Shown here: positions 26,091 to 34,250 of the stretch, piece after piece
Position numbering within the stretch: position 1 is the first letter of the stretch
Layout of the letters: every line of letters starts with the position of its first letter
Assembly: GCA_031258155.1 (NCBI GenBank)
Contig: JAIRNH010000059.1
Span: 1 to 50,116 of the forward strand
DNA from: Helicobacteraceae bacterium
GTDB taxonomy: Bacteria > Campylobacterota > Campylobacteria > Campylobacterales > SZUA-545
Length of the DNA: 50,116 nucleotides
Direction of reading: 5' to 3'
Notes under the pieces: generated by a model
The model's database searches: none
What the model was told of the DNA's origin: nothing
Seen by the model: the letters and a program-made list of their open reading frames with translations, nothing else
Translations under genes and position numbers: made by a program

Positions 26091-27694
26091 TGCGACTATT
26101 CGCTTTAATCTCTTTCGCTTGCGCGATCCTATTCGCCGCGCCGCCGCCGTTTGATCTCGCCGAACTCGAAAAAAAGCCGCCTTCGCGAGCGCGCGATTTC
26201 GCGTCGCTACTCTTTTTGCGCTCAGACGCCTCGATCGAGCGCAAAAGAGTCGCGTTTTACTCGCTAAGATCGCCAAAGCCGCCGCATTTCTCCGCGTTTT
26301 CGGCGGGCAACAAAGCGGTAAGCAAGCTCGCCCGTTGCAGGAATATCGAAAACGCGCGACTGATAAACGCCGACGCCGCCTGCCTCTCTATCGCGCTTAG
26401 CGCCGCGCGCGCCGAGTCTCTTTCGAGCGCCGATCGCCTAAAAATAGCCCAAAAAGTAGAGGCGATCGATCCGTTCAAAGCCGCCGTTTTTAAAGCGACG
26501 GCGGCGCGCAATCCGCTTGGCGCCGCCGTTGGCGATCCGGACGTTTTTTATTCGATCGCGCTTGGCGCGTCGGGCGCGTTTCTTAAAAAACAGTCCGATT
26601 TTTATTTCGCGCCCGAAGCGATCGGAAAACTCCAAACGGACGCGCGGTTTTCGGCGCTGTTAGAACGTTTGGCGCAACTAGACGGAAGCTCCCAACTTTT
26701 GGAGTCCTTCGGCGTCGCCGACGAATCCAAACTTGATTTTAAAGGCGCGTTTTACTTAGGCGTTATTCGCGTTATGCGCGGCGATACGCCAAACGCCGTT
26801 AAAGCCTTTGAAAGCGCCGAAGCCAAAGCGGCGACGCGATACGAAAAAGACCGAGCCTTGTTTTGGCTTCGTTTGACGACTAAAAACGACATTTATCTTT
26901 ATCGCCTCTATTCAAGCGCCGAGATTAACTTTTACACGCTTTATACGCGGCTGGCGAACGATCGTCCGTTGCCGACGATCGCCACAATCGCTCCCGCTAC
27001 GAAAACGATGGAAGCTACCTACGACGACAAGTTGCTTTTCGATCCGTTTTTCTGGGGCGAACTGAGCAAAAAAATCGCCGATCGCGACGTAAAGGCGCTG
27101 CAAGCGGAACTAAACAAACTAGGGCATAAAAACGCCGAACCTTACCGCGCGGCGATCAATTACGCTTTGGCGCCGCCGGATAGAGCGCCGATCTACTATC
27201 TCAACCCGTATTCGGAAGCGTTTAGCAATTTGTCGGTTGACGAGCTTGCGATGACGTTGGCTATTATGCGTCAAGAAAGCCGCTACATTCCGGCGGCGCT
27301 ATCGTCAAGCTACGCGGTGGGGTCGATGCAGATGATGCCGTTTTTAATAGAGGCGATGACCAAAGAGCGCAAGGATAAAAACGACGTTTGGAACTTTTTT
27401 AGCCCGTATCGCCAAGCGCCGTATGCTATCAGGCATATTAAATGGCTTAGAGGCAAACTGAACAATCCGCTGTTTGTCGCCTACGCCTACAACGGCGGGC
27501 TTGGTTTCGCCACGCGGACGATAGCAAGCCATAAACTCTTTCAGAAGGGGGAGTTCGAACCGTTTTTAAGCATGGAGCGAATGCCGCTTGAAGAGCCGCG
27601 CGAATATGGCAAGAACGTGCTGACCAACTACGCGATCTACCGCCGTTTGTTTGGCGCGCCGATCGCTATAGATTCGATTTTTGAAACGAAATAG
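26090..27694 (+). CDS. slt: Soluble lytic murein transglycosylase
   Basis: 534 aa. Signal peptide at residues 1-16 (LISFACAILFAAPP). Helical U-shaped region, then a C-terminal SLT domain with catalytic E396 in IMRQESRYIP, SSYAVGSMQMMPF, AYNGGLGFATR and the closing YGKNVLTNYAIYR. It cleaves peptidoglycan in the periplasm to leave 1,6-anhydro-muropeptides. Translationally coupled to the chemoreceptor gene, an unusual pairing that may only reflect gene packing. The 3' end overlaps the convergent lipoprotein gene by 29 bases. Confidence 0.92.
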   Translation: MRLFALISFACAILFAAPPPFDLAELEKKPPSRARDFASLLFLRSDASIERKRVAFYSLRSPKPPHFSAFSAGNKAVSKLARCRNIENARLINADAACLSIALSAARAESLSSADRLKIAQKVEAIDPFKAAVFKATAARNPLGAAVGDPDVFYSIALGASGAFLKKQSDFYFAPEAIGKLQTDARFSALLERLAQLDGSSQLLESFGVADESKLDFKGAFYLGVIRVMRGDTPNAVKAFESAEAKAATRYEKDRALFWLRLTTKNDIYLYRLYSSAEINFYTLYTRLANDRPLPTIATIAPATKTMEATYDDKLLFDPFFWGELSKKIADRDVKALQAELNKLGHKNAEPYRAAINYALAPPDRAPIYYLNPYSEAFSNLSVDELAMTLAIMRQESRYIPAALSSSYAVGSMQMMPFLIEAMTKERKDKNDVWNFFSPYRQAPYAIRHIKWLRGKLNNPLFVAYAYNGGLGFATRTIASHKLFQKGEFEPFLSMERMPLEEPREYGKNVLTNYAIYRRLFGAPIAIDSIFETK

Positions 27695-28166
27695 TCGTCG
27701 ATTGGTTGGTATCCGCCTCTTTTAGCGTTAAATCAAGCGTCGTTTTATCGGCGATCGGGAATCGGACGATATAGTAGATGTTCCAGCGGTTGACTAGCGG
27801 CATCAATTTGAGCAGATTATCGTTTTTATCGACGGTTTGGGCGCTTAGGCGGTTTAAGCCGTTCAGGTCTAAAGCGTAGTTTGGATTGTTTAGTCCCTCT
27901 TTGCTTTTGCTCTTAAAATCGTTCGCTATATATAGTCCGATCAAAAAAGTTTCGCTTGAGTTATACTCTTTTTTATCGGGATAGATCGCGTTTAGGTAGC
28001 TGGCGCTGATCTGCGCTTTACTTTCAAAACGATCGAGAATTTCGCCCCTTTTTGTATGCGGCAACGCCTCGGCGTAAGTCGCGCTTCCCGTAAAGTCGAA
28101 AAACGCGGATCGACCGCACCCGCACAACAACGCCGCGATTGCCGCGACAAACAAAACGCTCCTCAT
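27666..28166 (-). CDS. Predicted lipoprotein of unknown function
   Basis: 166 aa. Signal peptide with lipobox LCGC (Cys17 as the likely lipidated residue). The mature part is mixed alpha/beta, rich in Asn/Lys, with no recognised domain; it ends in short beta-like strands (YYIVRFPIADKTTLDLTLKE). Similar small outer-membrane lipoproteins are common in Campylobacterota. Convergent with slt, sharing 29 bases at the 3' ends. Confidence 0.7.
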   Translation of the reverse strand: MRSVLFVAAIAALLCGCGRSAFFDFTGSATYAEALPHTKRGEILDRFESKAQISASYLNAIYPDKKEYNSSETFLIGLYIANDFKSKSKEGLNNPNYALDLNGLNRLSAQTVDKNDNLLKLMPLVNRWNIYYIVRFPIADKTTLDLTLKEADTNQSTTISFQKSNL

Positions 28167-28226
28167 TTTTGCCTCCGAGAATACTATGCAGGATCATATC
28201 TAAACGGCGATTTTAGCCCGCTCTGC

Positions 28227-28232
28227 TACAAT
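28227..28232 (+). promoter_or_regulatory. Putative extended -10 for the helicase gene
   Basis: TGCTACAAT (TG plus TACAAT) lies about 35 bases before the ATG of the DEAD-box helicase. Confidence 0.45.
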
Positions 28233-28266
28233 TCGCGTTGATTTATTTGAAAGCGAAGTACCCTCA

Positions 28267-29736
28267 ATGTCTAATCAATACGATTCCTTTGAATCTTTCG
28301 GCTTTAAGCCGCAGATTTTGCGCGGCGTAGTCGAAGCCGGTTTTGCCACTCCTAGCCCCATTCAAGCGGAGGCTATGCCTTATATTTTGGAAGGGCGCGA
28401 TCTGATCGCTCAAGCGCAGACCGGCACGGGTAAAACCGCCGCGTTTGGCTTGCCTACGATGAATCGCATAGAGCGAACCGATCAGGTCGAGCTGCTTGTG
28501 ATCACGCCCACGAGAGAGCTTGCCACTCAAGTTAGCGACGAACTTTTTAAGCTCGGTAGGTTTGCGGGCGTTAGAACGGTTACGGTTTACGGCGGGCAAT
28601 CGTCGTATCGGCAGGTCGATCTGATCGCTCGCGGCGCTCAGGTGGTCGTGGCTACGCCGGGGCGGCTTTTGGATCTGTTAAGCTCCGATCGGCTTAAAAA
28701 CTTCGCGCCGTCGATCGTCGTTCTAGACGAAGCCGACGAAATGCTTGATATGGGCTTTCTGGACGACATTAAAGAGATATTTAAGTTTCTGCCCAAAGAA
28801 CGCCAAACTCTAATGTTTAGCGCGACCATGCCCGCGCCGATCAGAGATTTGGCGGGTCGCATCTTGCGCGATCCGGTCAGCGTCAAGGTTACGCCGGCGG
28901 ACGAAACGGCAAACAAAGATATTTTTCAGCAATACTACGTTATTGAAGAACACGAGCGCGACGACGCTATTTTGCGGCTATTCGACGCGGTGGAGCCGAG
29001 CAAATCGATCGTCTTTGTCCGCACCAAAAAAGAGGCGGAGCGCCTAAGCACGATGCTGATCGCCAAAGGCTACGGCGCGAAAGGTCTGCACGGCGACATG
29101 GAACAAAAAAGCCGCGAAGAGGTTATAAAAAGTTTCAAAACCGCTCAACTGGATATTTTGGTCGCTACGGATGTGGCGGCTCGCGGCTTGGACGTTAAAG
29201 ACGTCAGCCACGTTTTCAACTATCATATCCCGTTTGATCCGGAAAGCTACGTGCATAGGATTGGGCGCACGGGCAGAGCGGGCAAAAAGGGGGTGGCTGT
29301 TACGCTCGTAACGCCGCTGGAATACAAAGAGCTTCAGCGAATTAAAAAGATCGCGGGCGCGGATATTCGCAGGGAGAGCGTGCCGACGTTGGGCGACGTT
29401 AAAAAGGCGCATTCAAACAAGTTGGTCGGCTCCGTTTTGAACGCTCGCCTCAACGACGAATCGCAACGGATTTTAACCGTTCTCGAAGAGCAGATCGATC
29501 TGCAGCAGATCGCGCTTAAAACCATTTCGCTACTTATAGAAAAACAGAATATAACGGGACCCGACAGCATAGGCGTTAATCCGCAAAGGTTAGAAAAACT
29601 CTTAAACGATCATAGGCGCGATCGCTCGCCAAAACGCGGCGGCGGCAAAGGCGGCGGTTACGCTAGACCTAAAAGAGGCGGTTACGGCGGCGGTTTTCGC
29701 GGCTCTAAAACGCGATCGCGGCGCGACGATAGATGA
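28267..29736 (+). CDS. DEAD-box ATP-dependent RNA helicase
   Basis: 489 aa. All core motifs are present: Q motif region (PSPIQAEAMP), Walker A AQTGTGKT, PTRELA, TPGRLLD, DEAD in VLDEADEMLD, SAT in MFSATMP, and ARGLD and HRIGRTGRAG in the second RecA domain. A C-terminal accessory part follows, ending in a Gly/Arg/Lys-rich tail (GGGKGGGYARPKRGGYGGG) typical of RNA-binding RGG tails. Closest to the RhlE/DeaD/CsdA group. Likely acts in ribosome assembly or mRNA turnover. Confidence 0.93.
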   Translation: MSNQYDSFESFGFKPQILRGVVEAGFATPSPIQAEAMPYILEGRDLIAQAQTGTGKTAAFGLPTMNRIERTDQVELLVITPTRELATQVSDELFKLGRFAGVRTVTVYGGQSSYRQVDLIARGAQVVVATPGRLLDLLSSDRLKNFAPSIVVLDEADEMLDMGFLDDIKEIFKFLPKERQTLMFSATMPAPIRDLAGRILRDPVSVKVTPADETANKDIFQQYYVIEEHERDDAILRLFDAVEPSKSIVFVRTKKEAERLSTMLIAKGYGAKGLHGDMEQKSREEVIKSFKTAQLDILVATDVAARGLDVKDVSHVFNYHIPFDPESYVHRIGRTGRAGKKGVAVTLVTPLEYKELQRIKKIAGADIRRESVPTLGDVKKAHSNKLVGSVLNARLNDESQRILTVLEEQIDLQQIALKTISLLIEKQNITGPDSIGVNPQRLEKLLNDHRRDRSPKRGGGKGGGYARPKRGGYGGGFRGSKTRSRRDDR

Positions 29737-30068
29737 AAGATTTAGCGGCGAAAAAACGGCTTAGGTTTATCAAAGAGCTTGAAAGGTTTTTATCCCGCGT
29801 TTCAAACTATCTCGACAGGACGGACGCAGAGTGGGCTGGGTTTTGCCTTATTGCGGCAAACGCGCCTAAATACGGCGATATAAAGATTTACAATCCTCGA
29901 TACGCCGCGCTGATCAGTTTGGCAAACGATCTGATCGCTCGATCAAACGGCGAACCGACCGCGCTAAACGATCTCGCCTATTGGTTGCGCGGCGAGTTAA
30001 ACCGCATCAAAAAAAACGAGAGAGAGAAAACTTACAACCGCCAAAAGTCCCGCGCCGTATTCGAGTAG
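29733..30068 (+). CDS. Small hypothetical protein coupled to helicase
   Basis: 111 aa, helical and basic, with no signal or membrane segment. The ATG overlaps the helicase stop by four bases, so it is translated with it. Segment YLDRTDAEWAGFCLIAANAP is the most distinctive part; no family recognised. Coupling suggests a role in the same RNA process, but this is only inferred from position. Confidence 0.65.
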   Translation: MKDLAAKKRLRFIKELERFLSRVSNYLDRTDAEWAGFCLIAANAPKYGDIKIYNPRYAALISLANDLIARSNGEPTALNDLAYWLRGELNRIKKNEREKTYNRQKSRAVFE

Positions 30069-30073
30069 TTTAG

Positions 30074-30265
30074 GCGAAGTCTTGCCCGCTTGAAAAATTT
30101 TCTATAGGAACGCGCAACCTTGTCGAGGTAAAGCGCCGCTCGCGGTTTACGAAGAGATTTGTCGAGGGCGACGGCAAAAAAGTCGAAGGAAACGCCCGCG
30201 TTTTATTGATAAATATAAATCGCGACGGCTTCGCTTATTTTGTCGGCGAATTTTCGCGCCGTTAG
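30074..30265 (+). pseudogene. Possible gene fragment without a start
   Basis: An open stretch of 63 codons ending in TAG. Its composition is protein-like (for example KRRSRFTKRFVEGDGKK, then ARVLLININRDGFAYFVG), but it has no ATG, GTG or TTG near its beginning. It may be the remnant of a longer gene, or chance. Confidence 0.2.
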
Positions 30266-30288
30266 CGTTTGTATAGCGCCTTGTTATA

Positions 30289-30317
30289 TTGATTTAACAG
30301 CCAAGTTCGGCTACAAT
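30289..30317 (+). promoter_or_regulatory. Putative promoter of the tRNA pair
   Basis: -35-like TTGATT at 30289-30294, 17-base spacer, then -10-like TACAAT at 30312-30317. It lies 19 bases before the 5' end of tRNA-Gln. Spacing is ideal for a sigma-70-type promoter. Confidence 0.6.
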
Positions 30318-30335
30318 TTCGCTTCCGTTTTTCGA

Positions 30336-30406
30336 TGGGGTATCGTCTAACGGCAGGACAGCTGGTTTTGGTCCAGTTAATCGAGGTTCGAGTCCTTGTA
30401 CCCCAG
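30336..30406 (+). tRNA. tRNA-Gln (anticodon TTG)
   Basis: The acceptor stem TGGGGTA pairs with TACCCCA. Anticodon TTG sits in the CTGG/CCAG stem-loop. The T arm GAGG TTCGAGT CCTT is present. First pair is U-A and the discriminator base is G73, both usual for tRNA-Gln. CCA is not encoded. Sixteen bases before the next tRNA. Confidence 0.95.
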
Positions 30407-30421
30407 ATTGAAACGACATGG

Positions 30422-30498
<77 letters not shown>

Positions 30499-30589
30499 AA
30501 ATAAACCCTCGTAAATACTAGCTTCGCGGACAATCGACAAAAATCAAAAGAAAATCAAAACTCACGAATAAATCACGCATATATCACGG

Positions 30590-30643
30590 ACAACAGCGTC
30601 AAACTTATCAATCTTTTTGATAACGAGTTTCAAACGCTGTTGT
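30590..30643. repeat. Long imperfect inverted repeat after the tRNAs
   Basis: Outer arms ACAACAGCGT and ACGCTGTTGT are perfect complements. Inside them AAACT/AGTTT and ATCAA/TTGAT continue the stem. The 54-base hairpin lies 92 bases after the tRNA-fMet end, preceded by short repeats of AATCACG/TATCACG. It could be a terminator, an attachment-site remnant or an element end. Confidence 0.5.
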
Positions 30644-30821
30644 AGATACTTGAAATCATAACTATGCGGATATTGCTCGGCAAAGGAAGCAAAAACTTAA
30701 ACGAAAATACAATAACGCGATCGTCATTGACGGCGCGCGTCGGGCGCAAATTCTGCAACGACTAAAAGAAAGCATAATCTTAAACGAAACTTAGGAGTTG
30801 GCGAGCGGCGCAAAGCCCTAT
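30644..30821. other. Unassigned spacer after the inverted repeat
   Basis: No gene with a start. One plus-strand frame near 30660-30792 reads as a protein-like fragment (ADIARQRKQKLKRKYNNA) without a start codon. Possibly eroded sequence. Confidence 0.3.
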
Positions 30822-31029
30822 CTAGCTTTGCGCAGACTTTGGAGATTTAATAACGTAGTAAAGCGCGATTGTAAAGCCAATAGCGATTGCAATCGAAGTC
30901 AAAGCCGCGCACATATCACGCCTTCGACCTAAATACTTACCGAAAAAAACATATACGCCCCACAATCAATAACAATAATAAAGTAATTTCTTGATTGATT
31001 GCCAATCCAATTACGCCGGCGACGATCAA
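30822..31029 (-). pseudogene. Decayed small membrane protein
   Basis: Two hydrophobic pieces lie in different minus-strand frames. The first (31029-30937) reads LIVAGVIGLAINQEITLLLL and the second (30965-30822) reads CAALTSIAIAIGFTIALYYV. Joined by a frameshift near the T7 run at about 30943-30949 they would form a two-helix membrane protein. It sits just downstream of the broken CARF gene, so both may belong to one eroded locus. Confidence 0.3.
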
Positions 31030-31160
31030 GCCAATAGCCGTATTTTAAGCGGCGTCCAATATTCTTTTTTTGCCAAGCCTCTATTTTTGCGCCGCCGCGT
31101 TTCGTATTGGATCGCGATAAAACATATACGCGCCGCGCCTAACAAAAAAAGGCTAAGAAG

Positions 31161-32264
31161 CTACAAGTGCGCTCCCAAAAACAGAAGTTCCGTCTTACCG
31201 TTATCAAGAGAGCGACAGTAAATACGTTTGGCGTCGCCGTCGCTCCACGCGTAAATTTCGTGCGTTACCTTGCTGTTACGCGAATGGTTTACGGGGTGAT
31301 AATGAAGGCTTTTTGGATTTGGATGATTCGCCTTTTCCAGAAATTGCGCAAACAGATCGATCTTTTCGTTGATCTCTTGTTTGCGAGGCGGCGTCTCTTT
31401 TTCGCACGAATCCAAAAACTCCGTCGTCAAAATAATTTTTTCAGACGGCGACGGGTGAATTTCCCCCCGATAGATTTCCGCTTTGTGCCGTTCAAAAACA
31501 AGCTCGCCCCACTCTGTTAGAATACTATGTATCCCGTCGCTAAACCAGTAAATACTGGATTTTTCAGAACGCACGTCAAGCTCTAGCGCGGCGCGGCGAA
31601 AATCGCGCAAATCCTTTCTAATGGACTCTTCGTCTTCCATTCTGACCGGAAGGCGCGGGATACGCATAAGCTCGTTAGAGCCTTCAAATATATAGATCGT
31701 TTCATCGGCGTAAAACATACCCAGAAGTTGAAGAAATCCCGTTTCCGATTTAAAACCGCCGGAGAGATTGAAAATAACGCGATAACGCGCCGCTCGTTGC
31801 GGCTCGATAGTTTTGGCGCACCACTTTACCAGATCGGCGAGCGAACTTCTGAAGCGCTGTAGGTCTGCGGTTTGCAGATCGCAGTGTCATTGGACGCGAA
31901 TATCCGTAAAACCGCGTTTTTCCAGCCATAATTTAACAATTTTGGCGGTTTCCTCGCCAAGCCAAGTATCGGTCGTCAAGAGATAGTGGGTATCTTTTTG
32001 GTTTTCTTTGAGCGTTCGCCCGTCGTAAAACGCCAGAATACCGTTAAGCTCTGCGGAGCCACGTTTGGCGTCTTCATTATCATACTCCACAAAGTTTCGC
32101 TTACGATTTTCGATATGTTCGCGAATAAGACCGCGCTCAGAGATTGGAATATCGCCGTCGTTTTTGGCGTTGGCTCGCCGAACAAGCAGTTTGCGAAAAT
32201 CGTCGTTTCCGTTTAGATTACTAGTCAAAATGCTGGTTCCGCAGGTCGAGAGTATTAGATTCAC
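31161..32264 (-). pseudogene. CARF-type CRISPR-associated protein, split by in-frame TGA
   Basis: The frame is open for 367 codons except for one TGA at 31887-31889 (codon 126). GTG start with AAAGGAG five bases upstream. The N-terminus MNLILSTCGTSILTS, then NLSGGFKSETGFLQLLGMFY and IYIFEGSNEL..IPRLPV, match the APE2256/TIGR02619 family of putative CRISPR-associated proteins with a CARF-like ligand domain. Relatives sense cyclic oligoadenylate in type III CRISPR defence. The reading frame is otherwise intact on both sides, so the stop may be a recent nonsense mutation, a sequencing error or, less likely, recoding. No other type III genes are in the window. Confidence 0.7.
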
Positions 32265-32472
32265 GCAATCTCCTTTGGCGCGTTAACATTAGTTTTGCCG
32301 ATACGCGGTATTTTCAGAACGTCGTCGAATTGTAGCTTAACTTTATCTGGCGACGATTCGGAATATCATCGCCCGCGTAGATTGCGAAAAGATTTGCTAA
32401 GCGATCGCGAGTTTGAGTAGATTGCGTAGGCAAATTAGGCGGGGCAATTGTTTGATCGCTAAAATTACTCGA

Positions 32473-34014
32473 ATGAACGACGAAGATTTGGATTTTAGCG
32501 GGCTAAAACGCTTTAAGCGGCTAAAAAGCGCGACGCTCGATAGCGCCTTCGCGCGCGAGGTAACGCTGGAGGCGAGCTTCACGCGCGGATTGCCGTCGTT
32601 TAGCGTCGTCGGGTTAGCCGACGAAGCGATCAGAGAGGCTAAAGATCGCGTAAAATCCGCGCTGCTGCTAAGCGGCTATCAATTCCCGCCGCTAAAAGTT
32701 ACCGTCAATCTAAGCCCCGGCGATCTAAGAAAAAGCGGATCGCAGATGGACCTACCGATCGCGCTTATTATCGCGTTGCAAAACAAGCCGATCGACTTTG
32801 GGGATTTTTTCTGCTTTGCGGAGCTTGGCTTGGACGGGCAAACCAGATCGTCGCCCACGACCTTCGCGTTAGCCCTATCGCTCGCCTCGCAAGGGCTGTT
32901 AAAGCGCGTCGTTACCGATCCCGTTAGCGCGCAAGAGCTTGCGCGAATACCGCGCGTAGAGGCTTACGCGGTCAGAACGCTAAACGAGGCGATAGGTTTT
33001 TTTAGCGGCGCGAACAAGATCGCGCCCGCGACAAGCGCCGCTCTCAACGCCAAAACTATAACAATCGATCAAACCTACTATTACGAGGAAGAGACGTCGC
33101 TTGATTTTCTCGAGGTTCGCGGGCAAAAACAGGCGAAGCGCGCCGCGCTGATCGCCGCCGCGGGCTTTCATAATATCCTATTTAGCGGAGCGCCCGGCAC
33201 GGGCAAAAGCATGATTATCAAACGAATAGCCGGAATATTGCCGCCCGTGAGTTTAAGCGAGCTGCTGAATATCGCGTCGTTAGAGAGCCTAGAGGGTAAA
33301 ACGCCCAGCTTCAAAGCCGCCCGACCGCTAAGAAATCCGCATCACACCGCCACAAGAAGCAGCATATTCGGCGGAGGGAGCAAAGAGTCCAAAATGGGCG
33401 AAACGGCGTTAGCCAACGGCGGCATTCTGTTTTTCGACGAGCTGCCCCACTTTTCAAAGTCGATCCTAGAGGCGATGCGCGAACCGCTAGAAGATCACCG
33501 ACTGCTTATCTCGCGCGTCAATAGCAAAATCGTGTATGAAACCCGCTTCTTATTCGCCGCGGCTATGAACCCATGCCCCTGCGGAAATCTATATAGCAAG
33601 AGGCGCGAATGCCGTTGCTCTCAAATCGAGATCGAGCGCTATCAAGCGCGCTTAAGCGATCCGTTTTTGGATCGCATCGATCTATTTACGCAGATGTCCG
33701 ACGGCGAAATCGACGACGAGAAAGGCGTAACGAGCGCGGAGCTAAGATCGCTAACGCTAAAGGCGTTTGTTATGCAAAAAAAGCGCGGGCAGACGCAACT
33801 AAACGGCAAATTAAGCGACGCCGAAACGGAACGCTATTGCATTTTTGATCGCCAAGCCGAAGATACGCTAACGCAAGCCGTCCAAAGATTTGCCCTCTCG
33901 CGCCGCGCCATTGGTAAAATACGCCGCGTCGCGCGCACCATAGCCGATCTAGACGAAACGGAAACGATTGATAAACGGCGGCTGCTAGAGGCGCTCTCTT
34001 TTAGAAAGCGTTAG
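32473..34014 (+). CDS. comM: YifB/ComM family magnesium-chelatase-like AAA+ ATPase
   Basis: 513 aa from the ATG at 32473; the frame is open further up to a TTG at 32413, and neither start has a strong ribosome binding site. N-terminal Lon-like fold (TLEASFTRGLPSFSVVGLAD, VNLSPGDLRKSGSQMDLPIA), Walker A GAPGTGKS, Walker B ILFFDELPHF, a cysteine cluster NPCPCGNLYSKRRECRCS and a C-terminal helical Mg-chelatase domain. ComM is a helicase that helps branch migration during natural transformation. Its presence fits a naturally competent lineage. Confidence 0.92.
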   Translation: MNDEDLDFSGLKRFKRLKSATLDSAFAREVTLEASFTRGLPSFSVVGLADEAIREAKDRVKSALLLSGYQFPPLKVTVNLSPGDLRKSGSQMDLPIALIIALQNKPIDFGDFFCFAELGLDGQTRSSPTTFALALSLASQGLLKRVVTDPVSAQELARIPRVEAYAVRTLNEAIGFFSGANKIAPATSAALNAKTITIDQTYYYEEETSLDFLEVRGQKQAKRAALIAAAGFHNILFSGAPGTGKSMIIKRIAGILPPVSLSELLNIASLESLEGKTPSFKAARPLRNPHHTATRSSIFGGGSKESKMGETALANGGILFFDELPHFSKSILEAMREPLEDHRLLISRVNSKIVYETRFLFAAAMNPCPCGNLYSKRRECRCSQIEIERYQARLSDPFLDRIDLFTQMSDGEIDDEKGVTSAELRSLTLKAFVMQKKRGQTQLNGKLSDAETERYCIFDRQAEDTLTQAVQRFALSRRAIGKIRRVARTIADLDETETIDKRRLLEALSFRKR

Positions 34015-34049
34015 CCGACGACCGTCGTAAACATACCCGCTTATCTACT

Positions 34050-34090
34050 TTGTCATATCCGCGCGAAGCGCGTATGGCGGATTTCCAATC
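34050..34090. repeat. Degenerate copy of the dispersed repeat
   Basis: TTGTCATATCCGCGCGAAGC followed by GCGTATGGCGGATTTCCAATC. It keeps the order GTCAT..CCGCG.GAAG..GGATTTCC of the family but with changed arms. Confidence 0.45.
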
Positions 34091-34250
34091 TCGCGATTGC
34101 ATAAAACGGGGCTGATATTTCGCTTGGCTAGAAACGCGCAGGAGTAGCTTTGCGAGAACGCGAGAGCGATCGCGGTTAGGTTTCGCTTATGTTTTTAGCG
34201 GCATTTCGCTAAACGCCGCCGCGTTTTTTGGCGCTCTGGTTAAGTTTTGC

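Noticed and set aside
30991-31221. 76-residue plus-strand frame opposite the CARF gene end
   Set aside because: It overlaps antisense to the CARF gene and the decayed membrane protein and has no site. The minus strand explains the region better.
31865-31889. TGA plus hairpin as a selenocysteine insertion site
   Set aside because: The five-base stem and its loop lack the GU-containing apical loop of bacterial SECIS elements, and this family is not known to contain selenocysteine. Nonsense mutation or sequence error is simpler.
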